A stretch of DNA of 64,000 bases from Hyphomicrobiales bacterium (GCA_900469965.1 UBZP01000017.1:124001-188000), one strand, 5' to 3'; shown: positions 45,818 through 55,373, numbered from the stretch's first letter. The notes: generated by a model not told the origin, from the letters alone. Translations and numbers: made by a program.

Positions 45818-46909
45818 ATGGCAGAACCGACAAACCCGCCCGCGGCCTTCACCCTCGTCGTCGGCAGCTACACCCATTCGCTGCCGCATGTGGAAGCGCG
45901 CGGGCAGGGGATCAGCGTCCTGCGCCTCTGTGCCGAAACCGGCCGCATCGCGCCGGTATCGAGCTTTGCGGACCTGCGCAATCCGACCTATCTCGCGCTG
46001 GCCGACGACCACCGCATGCTCTACGCGGTGGAGGAGCTGCCGGCGGAGGACGGGGCATCGGCCGTGGCGCTGCGCTTCGAGCCGGGCAGCGGCGACATCG
46101 CGCTTCTTGCCCGCGTGGAGGCGGTGGGCGACTGCCCGTGCCATGTTTCGCTCGATCGGCAGGGCCGAAGGCTCTTCGTGTCCAACTATGTGAGCGGCAA
46201 TCTTCTCACCTGCGCGCTGGATGCCGCCGGCCTGCCGACGGGCGCTGCCGTGAACCTGCAGCGCCGCGGCTCCGGGCCGAACGAGAGCCGGCAGGAGGGG
46301 CCGCATGTCCACCAGGCGACGGCGACGCCGGACGGCAGCCGGGTCCTCGTCTGCGACGCCGGCACCGACGAGATCGCCGTCCATGCGATCGGGGGCGCCA
46401 CCCTGATCGATCCGCAGCCGGACCTCGTGGTGAAGACGAAGGGCGGCCACATGCCGAGGCACCTGGCGTTCTCGACCGATGCGACGAAGGTCTTCGTCGT
46501 GCACGAGCTCGGCTGTTCTGTGAGCTGCTATGCCTATTCGGACACCGGGATGCAGCTGCTCGACGAGGCTTCGACCCTGCCGGACGGTTTCGAAGGCCAG
46601 TCCGCCTGCGCGGCGATCCGTGTCCACCCGGGCGGCCGCTTCGTCTATGCCTCCAACCGCGGCCACGACACCATCGTTGCCTTCGAAGCCGATCCCGGCG
46701 CGGGCGCGCTCAGGCCGATCGGCTGGTATTCCACCCGCGGGGCGGTGCCGCGCGACTTCGCGATCGATCCGGGCGGGCACTATCTGGTCGCCGCCAACCA
46801 GGACAGCCATTCGCTCTCGGTGTTCTCCATCGACCAGCAGAGCGGGGCGCTGACGCCGGTCGGCGAACCCTACGGGATCGGCAGCCCGGTCTGCGTGCTG
46901 TTCGCCTGA
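45818..46909 (+). CDS. Lactonase family protein (6-phosphogluconolactonase-like beta-propeller)
   Basis: 363 aa from the ATG at 45818, with GGAGGAAG 8 bases upstream. Repeating blades with VSNYVSGNL, PHVHQATATPDGSRVLVCD and VYASNRGHDTIV mark the YbhE/cycloisomerase-2 family. Such proteins hydrolyse 6-phosphogluconolactone or carboxymuconolactones. It follows the RND gene by about 100 bp and is convergent with the IclR-SDR-cupin operon, so a sugar or aromatic lactone is plausible. Confidence 0.85.
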   Translation: MAEPTNPPAAFTLVVGSYTHSLPHVEARGQGISVLRLCAETGRIAPVSSFADLRNPTYLALADDHRMLYAVEELPAEDGASAVALRFEPGSGDIALLARVEAVGDCPCHVSLDRQGRRLFVSNYVSGNLLTCALDAAGLPTGAAVNLQRRGSGPNESRQEGPHVHQATATPDGSRVLVCDAGTDEIAVHAIGGATLIDPQPDLVVKTKGGHMPRHLAFSTDATKVFVVHELGCSVSCYAYSDTGMQLLDEASTLPDGFEGQSACAAIRVHPGGRFVYASNRGHDTIVAFEADPGAGALRPIGWYSTRGAVPRDFAIDPGGHYLVAANQDSHSLSVFSIDQQSGALTPVGEPYGIGSPVCVLFA

Positions 46910-46922
46910 AGGCTTCGGCGCG

Positions 46923-47714
46923 TCAGCCGTCGCATTCGCGGGCGATGTCGCGGACGCACTCTGCCATGGCTTGCGTGATCGGCCGGGCATCCGTCTCCTC
47001 GAAGCGGTAGCGCGGCATGCTGACGCTGATGCAGCCGAGCGGCCGGCCGTCGCGGCCGACGATGGCGCGGCCGTAGCAGCAGATGTCGTCCTCGTTCTCC
47101 TGGATGTCCAGCGAATAGCCGCGCTCGCGCGTGGCCTGAAGCTGGCGTTCCAGTGCCGTTCGGTCAGTCACGGTATGGCGGGTGCGCGCCGGAAGCGGCA
47201 GCCGGTCGAGAACGGCCTGCAACGCCTCGGGATCCAGCGTCGCGAGCCAGGCCTTGCCGACCGAGCTCGAGTGCAGCGGAACGCGCGTGCCGATGCGCGA
47301 CATCATCCGCACCGTGCGGTTGCTCTCGAGCTTGTCGATGTAGACCATCTCGTCGCCGCTCGCGATCGCCAGGTGGATGGTCTCGTCGAGCAGGTCGCGA
47401 AGCCGTGTCAGCGGGGCCTGCGCGGCCTGCCGGAAGTCGGACCGTTCCCAGCCGCGGGCGGCGAGGCTCAGGAGCCGCGGGCCGGGCAGGAGCGTGCCCG
47501 ATCCGCGCGATTCCGTCAGCATGCCTTCCGCCTTCAACGCGGCGACGATCCGGTAGACCGTCGGGCGCGGCAGGTCGACCAGCGTCGCGAGCCGGGCCTT
47601 GGTCGGCGGATTGTTGCTGTCGCAGACGGCCTGGAGCACGCGCATGAAGCGGGAAAAGGCCGCCGTGCCCGGCACCTCTTCGCGTGGCGATCCTTCGTGC
47701 GCGTCCTTGCTCAT
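46923..47714 (-). CDS. IclR family transcriptional regulator
   Basis: 263 aa from the ATG at 47714. FMRVLQAVCDSNNPPTKARL and LPRPTVYRIVAALKAEGML form the winged helix; ETIHLAIASGDEMVYIDKLE and HSSSVGKAWLA belong to the IclR effector domain. IclR proteins usually control a catabolic operon in response to an aromatic or sugar-acid ligand. It is the last gene of the cupin-SDR-IclR run (35 bp after the SDR stop). Confidence 0.9.
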   Translation of the reverse strand: MSKDAHEGSPREEVPGTAAFSRFMRVLQAVCDSNNPPTKARLATLVDLPRPTVYRIVAALKAEGMLTESRGSGTLLPGPRLLSLAARGWERSDFRQAAQAPLTRLRDLLDETIHLAIASGDEMVYIDKLESNRTVRMMSRIGTRVPLHSSSVGKAWLATLDPEALQAVLDRLPLPARTRHTVTDRTALERQLQATRERGYSLDIQENEDDICCYGRAIVGRDGRPLGCISVSMPRYRFEETDARPITQAMAECVRDIARECDG

Positions 47715-47749
47715 CGGCAGTGCCGGTCCCCGGGCCTCGTTTCGTTCGT

Positions 47750-48475
47750 CTACGCCACCAGGTAGCCGCCGTCGACCGGCATGACAATGCCCGTGACGAA
47801 GGCCGCCGCCGGACTGCACAGGAACGCCACGGCGCCTGCAACGTCGTCCGGCCGGCCCCAGCGCTTCAGCGGCGTGCGCTCGAGGATGGGGCCGGCGCGC
47901 GCCGGGTCGTCTTGCAGGGCCTGGGTCAGCGGCGTCGCGATCCAGCCGGGGGCGACGGCGTTGACCCGGATGCCGTCCGCGGCATAGGCGATGGCGAGCG
48001 ACTTCGTCAGCTGGGCGACGCCACCCTTGCTGGCGCTGTAGGCCGGCACCAGACCGCCGCCGAAGAAGGACAGCATGGAGGCGGTGTTGACGATCGCGCC
48101 GCGGCTTTCGGCCAGTCTGGCGCGGGCTGCCGTGCAGACCCGCATCGTCCCGGTGAGGTTGACGGCGAGCACGGCCTCGAAGACGTCGAGCCTGTGTTCC
48201 TCCTGCCGCCTGATGACGCCGGCGCAATTGACGACGATGTCGAGGCGGGGAAGGCTGTCGACGAGCGCCTGCACGCCGCTCTCGTCGCAGACGTCGAGTT
48301 CGCGCATCTTTACCCTCGCTTCGGCGGACGGCGCGACCTTGTCGGCGCCGAGCCCGGCCGCGACGACGTCGGCGCCGAGGGCTGCAAGGGTGGCGGCGAT
48401 GGAAGCGCCGATGCCGGTCGTGGCGCCGGTCACGAGCGCCACCTTTCCGTCGAAGAGATCAGATTGAAACGTCAT
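47750..48475 (-). CDS. Short-chain dehydrogenase/reductase (SDR)
   Basis: 241 aa from the ATG at 48475. VTGATTGIGASIAATLAALG is the NAD(P)-binding motif; NCAGVIRR, Ser in NTASMLSF and YSASKGG (catalytic Tyr/Lys) are complete. The set resembles KduD-type and sugar-acid dehydrogenases. It should oxidise an alcohol in the same pathway as the cupin encoded 52 bp upstream. Confidence 0.92.
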   Translation of the reverse strand: MTFQSDLFDGKVALVTGATTGIGASIAATLAALGADVVAAGLGADKVAPSAEARVKMRELDVCDESGVQALVDSLPRLDIVVNCAGVIRRQEEHRLDVFEAVLAVNLTGTMRVCTAARARLAESRGAIVNTASMLSFFGGGLVPAYSASKGGVAQLTKSLAIAYAADGIRVNAVAPGWIATPLTQALQDDPARAGPILERTPLKRWGRPDDVAGAVAFLCSPAAAFVTGIVMPVDGGYLVA

Positions 48476-48527
48476 GAGCCTGCCTGAGGGTCGGGACACT
48501 ACGGAGGGTGAATTGGCGGGAAAGCCG

Positions 48528-49070
48528 TCAGCGGATGAACTGGTCGACATATTCCGCTCCCAGGCCCACGGCCTCGTAGTGCTTGCGGCACATGTCGATC
48601 TTGGTGAACACGTCCTCGTAGCCGTTGTTGTTGCCCCAGGGGTCGACGTAGTACATGCAGCCGTTGACCTGGAAGTAGGTGATCATCTCCTCCACGCCCT
48701 CGTCGACGACCAGTGTATGCGTCTCGCCCGGCGGCTCGAAGGCATAGGAGCCTTCGGTGGCGACCCAGTCGTGCTCCAGATAGCGCCAGCTCCCCTTCAG
48801 CACCAAGGCATGCACGGGTCCCGGATGCCGGTGGCGGCTGAGGACACCGGCGCGGCGGACGCGCAGCAGGTTCATCCAGTAGCCGGCGGAACGGTTGAGG
48901 CAGAGCGGGCGGAACCAGACCTGATCGGCCTGCGGGACCCAGACGCGCTCATCGAGGGGGATGGCGTTGGCGACGACGAGGTCCGGCAGGATCTCCGCCG
49001 GCTGCGGCTTCTGGTAGGGCATCCGGCGCTGGGTTTCCGGATCGGTGTCGGCTGGGCCGCTGTTCGTCAT
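48528..49070 (-). CDS. Cupin, 2,4'-dihydroxyacetophenone dioxygenase-like
   Basis: 180 aa from the ATG at 49070, with GGAGGAGACG directly upstream. RHRHPGPVHALVLKGSWRYL provides the metal-binding His residues and FEPPGETHTLVVDEG the second cupin motif. The size and order match DAD-type ring-chain cleaving cupins, though many members are uncharacterised. It heads the cupin-SDR-IclR operon. Activity on an aryl ketone is possible but not shown. Confidence 0.75.
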   Translation of the reverse strand: MTNSGPADTDPETQRRMPYQKPQPAEILPDLVVANAIPLDERVWVPQADQVWFRPLCLNRSAGYWMNLLRVRRAGVLSRHRHPGPVHALVLKGSWRYLEHDWVATEGSYAFEPPGETHTLVVDEGVEEMITYFQVNGCMYYVDPWGNNNGYEDVFTKIDMCRKHYEAVGLGAEYVDQFIR

Positions 49071-49423
49071 CGTCTCCTCCGATTGTCCATAATATGGACA
49101 CATGTCCATAAAATGAACTTACCCCTGAGGAACAGGCGTGTCAAACCGCGCCGGCCAGTGTCCCTGCATGGATGGCAGGAAAAACCGCTGCGACAGGACC
49201 GCCGGCTGACTTCCCGCCGCGCATCGGAGACCCGGGGAACGATTCCGTTCTTCTGCCGTGCGCATCGCGCGCACCCGTCCGTCGGTTCTGTTGCAGTGCC
49301 GCGACGATAGTTCGCGCCTATCGAAAATCGCGGATTTATCTATTTCATTTATCGAGGCAATCTGTCTATGTTGCGCCGCGAAGGCGACCTATCGCTTTGC
49401 AGCAATTTCTGACAGGAGTTCCC
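49071..49423. promoter_or_regulatory. 353 bp divergent region between cupin operon and ahpC
   Basis: No gene seen. The right end carries the OxyR site (49307-49343) and an adjacent promoter: TTCATT (49344-49349), 17 bp spacer, TATGTT (49367-49372). The left 200 bp has no signal I recognise apart from an AT-rich stretch near 49090-49115 just upstream of the cupin start, a likely minus-strand promoter. Confidence 0.55.
49307..49343. promoter_or_regulatory. OxyR binding site upstream of ahpC
   Basis: The OxyR consensus is ATAG-N7-CTAT-N7-ATAG-N7-CTAT. Here ATAG-N7-CTAT is perfect at 49307-49321; after a 7-base spacer, the next 15 bases end in CTAT at 49340-49343 (the ATAG is CGCG). Three of four tetramers match in correct register. 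It abuts the -35 of the ahpC promoter, the position for activation. Confidence 0.8.
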
Positions 49424-49987
49424 ATGGCCCTCATCAACACCCCCATCAAGCCGTTCAAGGCGCAGGCCTTCAAGCAGGGCAAGTTCATCGAAGTGACCGA
49501 AGCCGACATCCAGGGCAAGTGGGCCGTCTTCTTCTTCTACCCCGCCGATTTCACCTTCGTCTGCCCGACCGAACTCGGTGACGTGGCCGACCACTATGCC
49601 GAGCTGCAGCGCCTGGGCGTCGAGGTCTTCTCGGTCTCCACCGACACGCACTTCACCCACAAGGCCTGGCACGACAGCTCGGAGACCATCGGCAAGATCC
49701 AGTATGCGATGATCGGCGACCCGACCGGCACGATCACCCGCAACTTCGACGTCATGCGCGAAGGCGAAGGCCTCGCCGACCGCGGCACCTTCATCGTCGA
49801 TCCGGACGGCGTCATCCAGGCGATGGAGATCACCGCCGAAGGCATCGGCCGCAACGCCGCCGACCTGCTGCGCAAGATCAAGGCGGCGCAGTATGTCCGC
49901 GCGCATCCGGGCGAAGTCTGCCCGGCCAAGTGGGAAGAGGGCGAAAAGACGCTCGCTCCCTCGCTGCACCTCGTCGGCAAGATCTGA
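49424..49987 (+). CDS. ahpC: Alkyl hydroperoxide reductase subunit C (2-Cys peroxiredoxin)
   Basis: 187 aa, exactly the E. coli length. Peroxidatic Cys47 in FVCPTEL and resolving Cys166 in GEVCPAKW. It reduces organic hydroperoxides and H2O2 in the cytosol, recycled by AhpF encoded next. ACAGGAGTT precedes the ATG. Controlled by the OxyR site upstream; oxyR itself lies downstream of ahpF. Confidence 0.97.
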   Translation: MALINTPIKPFKAQAFKQGKFIEVTEADIQGKWAVFFFYPADFTFVCPTELGDVADHYAELQRLGVEVFSVSTDTHFTHKAWHDSSETIGKIQYAMIGDPTGTITRNFDVMREGEGLADRGTFIVDPDGVIQAMEITAEGIGRNAADLLRKIKAAQYVRAHPGEVCPAKWEEGEKTLAPSLHLVGKI

Positions 49988-50000
49988 TTTCAAGAACGCT

Positions 50001-50028
50001 CCGCCCCTTCGGATTGCCGAGGGGGCGG
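50001..50028. repeat. 12 bp stem-loop in the ahpC-ahpF gap
   Basis: CCGCCCCTTCGG (50001-50012) pairs with CCGAGGGGGCGG (50017-50028) with one G-T wobble and a 4-base loop. It lies 14 bp after the ahpC stop and has no T-run. Such hairpins often protect the ahpC message and lower ahpF expression. Confidence 0.6.
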
Positions 50029-50092
50029 CATTCGCCCGCCGCGCTTCCTCGCGGGTCGCGGCTGCAGTTGATACCTTTAGGCGGAGTGCCCG

Positions 50093-51673
50093 ATGCTCGA
50101 CGACACCCTGAAAACCCAGCTCAAGGCCTATCTCGAAAAGGTCGTTCGCCCGATCGAAATCGTCGCCTCCGTCGACGACGGCGCGAAGTCGAAGGAGATG
50201 ATGGAGCTCCTGAACGCGCTCGTCGGGCTCTGCGACAAGATCACCGTCACCGAACGCCGCGACGACGGCGAGCGGGCGCCGTCCTTCTCGCTCGACAGCC
50301 CCGGCCACGACATCAAGCTGCGCTTCGCCGGCATTCCGATGGGCCACGAGTTCACCTCGCTCGTGCTGGCACTGCTGCAGGTCGGCGGCCATCCGCCGCG
50401 CACCGAGCAGGCCATCATCGACCAGATCCGCGACCTCGACGGCGAGCTGACGTTCGAGACCTATTTTTCGCTCTCCTGCCAGAACTGCCCCGACGTGGTC
50501 CAGGCGCTGAACCTGATGGCGGTGCTGAACCCGCGCATCCGGCACGTGGCGATCGACGGCGGCGTGTTCCCGTCCGAGGTCGAGCGCCGGCAGGTCATGT
50601 CGGTGCCGACCGTCTACCTGAACGGCGCGCTGTTCGGGCAGGGCCGCATGGAGATCGAGGAGATCGTCGCCCGGCTCGACACCAATTCGGCCGCCCGCGC
50701 CGCCGAGAAGCTCAACGCCCGCGATGCCTACGACGTCCTCGTCGTCGGCGGCGGTCCGGCGGGGGCCGCGGCAGCGATCTACGCGGCCCGCAAGGGCATC
50801 CGCACCGGCATTGCCGCCGAGCGCTTCGGCGGCCAGGTGCTCGACACGATGGCGATCGAGAACTTCATTTCCGTCCGCCACACGGAGGGCCCGCAGCTCG
50901 CAGCCTCGCTCGAGGAGCATGTGCGGGAATACGACGTCGACATCATGAACCTGCAGCGGGCGGAAAAGCTCGTCCCCGGCGAGGACATGATCGCCGTCGA
51001 GCTTGCCAACGGCGCGACGCTGCGTTCCAAGACCGTCATCCTCTCCACCGGCGCGCGCTGGCGCCAGATGGGGGTTCCGGGCGAGGAGCACTATCGCAAC
51101 CGGGGTGTTGCCTATTGCCCGCATTGCGACGGCCCGCTGTTCAAGGGCAAGCGCGTGGCCGTGATCGGCGGCGGCAATTCCGGCGTGGAGGCGGCGATCG
51201 ATCTCGCCAACATCGTCAGCCACGTGACGCTGATCGAGTTCGACAACAAGCTGCGCGCCGACGACGTCCTTCAGCGCAAGCTCCGCAGCCTTCCCAATGT
51301 CGACGTGCTGCTTTCGGCCAAGACGACCGAGGTTCTCGGCGACGGCCAGAAGGTCACGGGTCTGGTCTATGAGAACCGCGTCGCCGGCCAGCGCCACACG
51401 CTGGCGCTCGAAGGCATCTTCGTCCAGATCGGCCTTCTGCCGAACACGGAATGGCTGAAGGGCACGGTGGCGCTCTCGCCGCGCGGCGAGATCGTCGTCG
51501 ATCACCATGGGCAGACCTCCGTCCCCGGCATCTTTGCCGCCGGCGATTGCACGACGGTTCCCTACAAGCAGATCGTGATCGCGGTCGGCGAGGGCGCCAA
51601 GGCGTCGCTTTCCGCCTTCGACCATCTGATGCGGACGTCGGCGCCCGAGACCGATTCCGCCCAGGCTGCCTGA
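50093..51673 (+). CDS. ahpF: Alkyl hydroperoxide reductase subunit F
   Basis: 526 aa. N-terminal domain redox pair Cys129/Cys132 in [13 protein letters not shown] motif [17 protein letters not shown], CxxC in YCPHCDG and a second nucleotide motif [16 protein letters not shown]. It transfers electrons from NADH to AhpC. It follows ahpC by 105 bp and precedes oxyR. Confidence 0.96.
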   Translation: MLDDTLKTQLKAYLEKVVRPIEIVASVDDGAKSKEMMELLNALVGLCDKITVTERRDDGERAPSFSLDSPGHDIKLRFAGIPMGHEFTSLVLALLQVGGHPPRTEQAIIDQIRDLDGELTFETYFSLSCQNCPDVVQALNLMAVLNPRIRHVAIDGGVFPSEVERRQVMSVPTVYLNGALFGQGRMEIEEIVARLDTNSAARAAEKLNARDAYDVLVVGGGPAGAAAAIYAARKGIRTGIAAERFGGQVLDTMAIENFISVRHTEGPQLAASLEEHVREYDVDIMNLQRAEKLVPGEDMIAVELANGATLRSKTVILSTGARWRQMGVPGEEHYRNRGVAYCPHCDGPLFKGKRVAVIGGGNSGVEAAIDLANIVSHVTLIEFDNKLRADDVLQRKLRSLPNVDVLLSAKTTEVLGDGQKVTGLVYENRVAGQRHTLALEGIFVQIGLLPNTEWLKGTVALSPRGEIVVDHHGQTSVPGIFAAGDCTTVPYKQIVIAVGEGAKASLSAFDHLMRTSAPETDSAQAA

Positions 51674-51782
51674 ACAGGCCGCGCGCCGCGTCGGCAAGGC
51701 GCGGCGCACCTGCCAGATGCAATGCGGCGGCCGGCGGGGATCGATCGCGATCTTCGCACGCCGCACACGGATCGAACGCCCC

Positions 51783-52700
51783 ATGACGCTGCGCGAGCTG
51801 GAATATCTGATCGCCCTCGCCGACCACCGCCATTTCGGCCGGGCCGCGGAGGCCTGCCATGTCAGCCAGCCGACGCTTTCGATGCAGATCCGCAAGCTCG
51901 AGGAGGATCTCGGCGCGCCGCTGGTGGAGCGTTCGCCGAAGACCGTCATGCTGACGCCGTTCGGCCGCGACGTCGTCGCCCGCGCGCGGCGCATCATGAC
52001 CGAGGTGGGCGAGATGCGCCGCTCCGCGACGAGCTTCCGCAATCCGGAGACCGGCTCGCTGCGGCTCGGCGTCTTCCCCACGCTCGGCCCCTATCTCCTG
52101 CCGCATGTCGTGCCCCGCATCCGGGCGCGCTATCCGAAGCTGGAACTGCTGCTGTTCGAGGAGAAGAGCGAAAGCCTGATGGTGCGGCTGCGCGAGGGCC
52201 GGCTCGACGCCACCCTGCTGGCGCTCCCGGTCTACGACGACCGGTTGCAGACGGAATTCCTGTTCGAGGAGCGCTTCCTGCTGGCCGTGCCGGCGACGCA
52301 CGCGCTGGCGAAACGCCGCTGCCTGGCGCTCGACGAGCTGTCGGGCTACGACCTGATGCTCCTGGAGGAGGGGCATTGCCTGCGCGACCAGGCCCTCGAC
52401 GTCTGCCGCGCGTCGGGTGCCGCCGAGCGCGGCTCGTTCCGCGCCACGAGCCTCGAGACGCTGCGGCAGATGGTCGGCGCCGAGGTCGGCATGACGCTCC
52501 TGCCGGAGCTTGCGACGCGGTCGGCGGCCTCGGAGCACGTCCGGCTCCTGCGTTTCGAGAACGCGGCGCCCAGCCGCCAGATCGCGCTCTGCTGGCGCAG
52601 GAGCTCGGCCATGGGCGAATTCCTCGCGAAGCTCGCCCTGCTGTTGCGCGACGTCTCGCAGTCCCTTCTTGCCGACGAACCGCTGGACAAGGCGAGCTGA
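51783..52700 (+). CDS. oxyR: Hydrogen peroxide-responsive regulator OxyR
   Basis: 305 aa. The LysR helix-turn-helix (FGRAAEACHVSQPTLSMQIR) is followed by the effector domain in which EEGHCLRDQALDVC gives the disulfide pair equivalent to Cys199 and Cys208, with ATSLETLRQMVGAEVGMTLL also as in OxyR. It activates ahpC through the site at 49307 and senses H2O2 directly. The ATG at 51783 was chosen because it starts the conserved MTLRELEYLIAL. Confidence 0.93.
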   Translation: MTLRELEYLIALADHRHFGRAAEACHVSQPTLSMQIRKLEEDLGAPLVERSPKTVMLTPFGRDVVARARRIMTEVGEMRRSATSFRNPETGSLRLGVFPTLGPYLLPHVVPRIRARYPKLELLLFEEKSESLMVRLREGRLDATLLALPVYDDRLQTEFLFEERFLLAVPATHALAKRRCLALDELSGYDLMLLEEGHCLRDQALDVCRASGAAERGSFRATSLETLRQMVGAEVGMTLLPELATRSAASEHVRLLRFENAAPSRQIALCWRRSSAMGEFLAKLALLLRDVSQSLLADEPLDKAS

Positions 52701-52835
52701 AGGCGGCCCTTGGCCGTTATGCGTCGGCGCGCCGCCGCTGCCGAAATCAGGGAAGAATTAATCCTCCCGCTTTACGGCGCGTTCTCACTTTTCGCCTACA
52801 GATAGGCCTGACGAAATTTCAGGCAGGGCGATATC

Positions 52836-54560
52836 GTGGCATATGGACTGAAGGCAACCGTGGAGGCGGAACCCGACCGCACCACACTCCTGGAGCGGCT
52901 GTCGCTGGCCCATGCCCGCATCGAGGCCTCGTTTCTCGAAGGCGGGGCGACGCTGGTCTCCGTCATGGAAATGGTCAACGGCCTGATCGAGACGCTCGAC
53001 CGCTTCACCCGCACGCTGGACGGGGAGACCGCCGATGCGACGATCGACGGACTGCAGCGCACGATCAGCGACCTTGCCAACCTGCCGCAACTGGCCGGCG
53101 CCCGCCAGGCGTCGTTCGACCGGATCGCCGACCTGTGCACGGCCGCCTTCGGGCATGTCGACGAGATGCGCGAGACCTTCCGCTATCTGAAGGTGTTCGC
53201 GGCGACCGTGAAGATCACCGGCGCGGGCCTTGCGGAATTTGCGGAGTTCGCCGACGAAATCCGCGAGCGCATCCTGTTCGGCGCCCAGGAGATCGATCGT
53301 TTCGCCAAAGAACTCGACCGCATGCGCGGGGAACTGTCGAATGCGCGCCTGCTTTCGGCCGGCATCCTCGGCGATTTCGAGACGACGATTCCGGCCGTGG
53401 TCGCCAACCTTGCCGAAAACACCAAGCGGATGAAGGCGCAGCACGAGAGCATGGCCAAGCTCGCCGCCGAGGTCAGGACCGTCGCCGGCGCCGTCCAGCG
53501 CAAGATTGCCACCGCCCTTTCGGCGCTGCAGATCGGCGACATCACGCGCCAGCGCATCGAGCACGTGCAGACGAGCTTCGACCTGCTCGATGCGTTCTTG
53601 TCCTCCAGCGAGGCGGCCGACCTTGCGCCGGCGGATCATGCAAACGTGGAGGGAACGGTCCTGCGGCTGGCCCATGCGCAGCTCGACGAGACGATGATCG
53701 ATTTCCGCGAGAAATGCGCGAGCATCTTCTCCACCATCTCTTCCTTCAGCGCGGATGCCTCGCGCATCCTGGCCCTGCGCGACGATCTCGCCCGCCCGCG
53801 CAACGGCGCGGAGGCCAGCATCCTTGCGATCATGGCCGGCGATCTCGGCCAGGCCTGCGCGCTCGTGGCGGGCGTCGAGGGCCGCAGCCAGGATTCGACT
53901 GCGCTGGCCGCCTCGGTGACCGAGGCCGTGCATGCGCTGATCGCGATGATCGAGACGATCCGCCTGATCAAGACCGACATCCACCACATGGCCCTCAATT
54001 CGAACCTGCGCTGCTCGCGGCTCGGCGACGAGGGCCGGTCGGTCAACGTCGTCAGCGGGGAGCTGCGCAATTTCGCCGGCAAGCTGGAAGCGCCCGCCGA
54101 CGCGGTCGTGGAGGAGATGCGGCGCGTGGAGACCGCGGCCGCGGCCCTCAGCGCCGCACAGGAGGGTGACGTCGCCTCCCTCGGCGCCCCGCTCGCCGCC
54201 GCCCGCCAGGCGATCGACACCGTGTCTGCCGAGATGGACCAGAGCATCGAGGCGCTGGCGGAGGAAGGCAACGCCGTGTTCGGCCGCATCGCCGCCGCCG
54301 TGCAGGCGCTCGATTTCCAGAGCAACCTGGGTGAGGTCCTGGAAGGCTGCGTGATGATCGCGGGCGACATGGCAGAAGGCGTCGATGCATCACCGGCCGG
54401 CGCCGAGGCGCTCGGGCGCCGGATCTATGCGATCTACACGATGGCACAGGAGCGCGACATTCACCTGGCCTTCTTCCCCGCAAGTGCGGCGGAGGCACCG
54501 CTCCCGCATCAGGCTGCGGCGCAGAGCGACGAGGAACTCTTCGAGGACGCGCTGTTCTAG
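52836..54560 (+). CDS. Soluble chemoreceptor-like protein with divergent signalling tip
   Basis: 574 aa, GTG start, no transmembrane segment. Long amphipathic helices typical of a methyl-accepting protein; the hairpin tip aligns as HHMALNSNLRCSRLGDEGR then SVNVVSGELRNFAGK, where canonical MCPs have [20 protein letters not shown]. The CheA/CheW contact residues are therefore changed. The acidic end DEELFEDALF is distinctive. It is adjacent to a ParA-like gene, as soluble receptors of cytoplasmic chemosensory clusters often are. Whether it binds CheA encoded nearby is unknown. Confidence 0.75.
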   Translation: MAYGLKATVEAEPDRTTLLERLSLAHARIEASFLEGGATLVSVMEMVNGLIETLDRFTRTLDGETADATIDGLQRTISDLANLPQLAGARQASFDRIADLCTAAFGHVDEMRETFRYLKVFAATVKITGAGLAEFAEFADEIRERILFGAQEIDRFAKELDRMRGELSNARLLSAGILGDFETTIPAVVANLAENTKRMKAQHESMAKLAAEVRTVAGAVQRKIATALSALQIGDITRQRIEHVQTSFDLLDAFLSSSEAADLAPADHANVEGTVLRLAHAQLDETMIDFREKCASIFSTISSFSADASRILALRDDLARPRNGAEASILAIMAGDLGQACALVAGVEGRSQDSTALAASVTEAVHALIAMIETIRLIKTDIHHMALNSNLRCSRLGDEGRSVNVVSGELRNFAGKLEAPADAVVEEMRRVETAAAALSAAQEGDVASLGAPLAAARQAIDTVSAEMDQSIEALAEEGNAVFGRIAAAVQALDFQSNLGEVLEGCVMIAGDMAEGVDASPAGAEALGRRIYAIYTMAQERDIHLAFFPASAAEAPLPHQAAAQSDEELFEDALF

Positions 54561-55301
54561 GTCTTCCTGCGCGAGGGCCTGCGGCGGTCCTGCCGGGGCT
54601 CTGGCCGCGGCGGCGACGACGGGCCGCGGCATGGTGAAGCGGTTCGTTACCAGCGCCTCGACCTCGTCGGCATACCGCGTCGCATTGTGGATCGCCTTGT
54701 CGAGATTGCTGACCCTGTCGGGCGTCAGCCGGTGCAGGAAGGTCCTGTATTCGAACATGTCGCGATAGGCGGAACGCTCGATGATCGGCGTGTCGAGCAT
54801 GCGCACCTGCCGCGCCGCCAGCAGCTGCTTGACGGCCTGCAGGGCGCGGGTGGTCACGAGCGAGTTGACCCGTGACAGCAGCACGGCGTGGGGAATGCGG
54901 ATGCCGGCCTTGTCGTCCAGGTATTTCAGGAGCTCCAGCACCTGGGCGCCGCCCTGGGCGTCCATCGAACTGCCCTGGATGGGGATGATGACGAAATCGG
55001 AGAGCCCGAGCGCGGTGGCCAGGAGCGGCGACTGCGCGCCCGGCAGGTCGACGATCACGTAGTCGCTCTTCGGCCGATATTCGGCAATCGTGCGCGACAG
55101 CGAGGCGAGCGAGACGTAGGTCGCGACCGTGAGGTTGGCAACGGGTTCGGCCCCTTCGAACCAGCGCGAGATCCAGCGTTGCGGGTCGGTGTCGATGATT
55201 GAGATGCGATGGCCGCGGCGGGCGAGTTCGGTGGCAAGCAGAAGGACGGCCGTCGTCTTGCCGGCCCCGCCCTTGGTGTTGGCGAAAGTGATGATGGACA
55301 T
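54390..55301 (-). CDS. ParA/MinD family ATPase (chemotaxis-cluster positioning candidate)
   Basis: 303 aa from the ATG at 55301. FANTKGGAGKTTAVLLLATE is the deviant Walker A of ParA; DTDPQRWISRW and YVIVDLPGAQSP are Walker A' and B. The closest roles in similar contexts are PpfA (R. sphaeroides) and ParC (Vibrio), which place chemosensory arrays. The last about 57 codons overlap the 3' end of the convergent receptor-like gene by 171 bp and are Arg-rich, so the annotated C-terminus may be an extension of a normal 240-250 aa protein. Confidence 0.85.
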   Translation of the reverse strand: MSIITFANTKGGAGKTTAVLLLATELARRGHRISIIDTDPQRWISRWFEGAEPVANLTVATYVSLASLSRTIAEYRPKSDYVIVDLPGAQSPLLATALGLSDFVIIPIQGSSMDAQGGAQVLELLKYLDDKAGIRIPHAVLLSRVNSLVTTRALQAVKQLLAARQVRMLDTPIIERSAYRDMFEYRTFLHRLTPDRVSNLDKAIHNATRYADEVEALVTNRFTMPRPVVAAAARAPAGPPQALAQEDLEQRVLEEFLVALRRSLMRERCLRRTCGEEGQVNVALLCHRVDRIDPAPERLGAGR

Positions 55302-55373
55302 CGCGAACCTCGCATTCGGCAGGCAACCGCATCCGTGCCCGATCCGCACCGATCCGTGGTGCCCTCCCATCTT

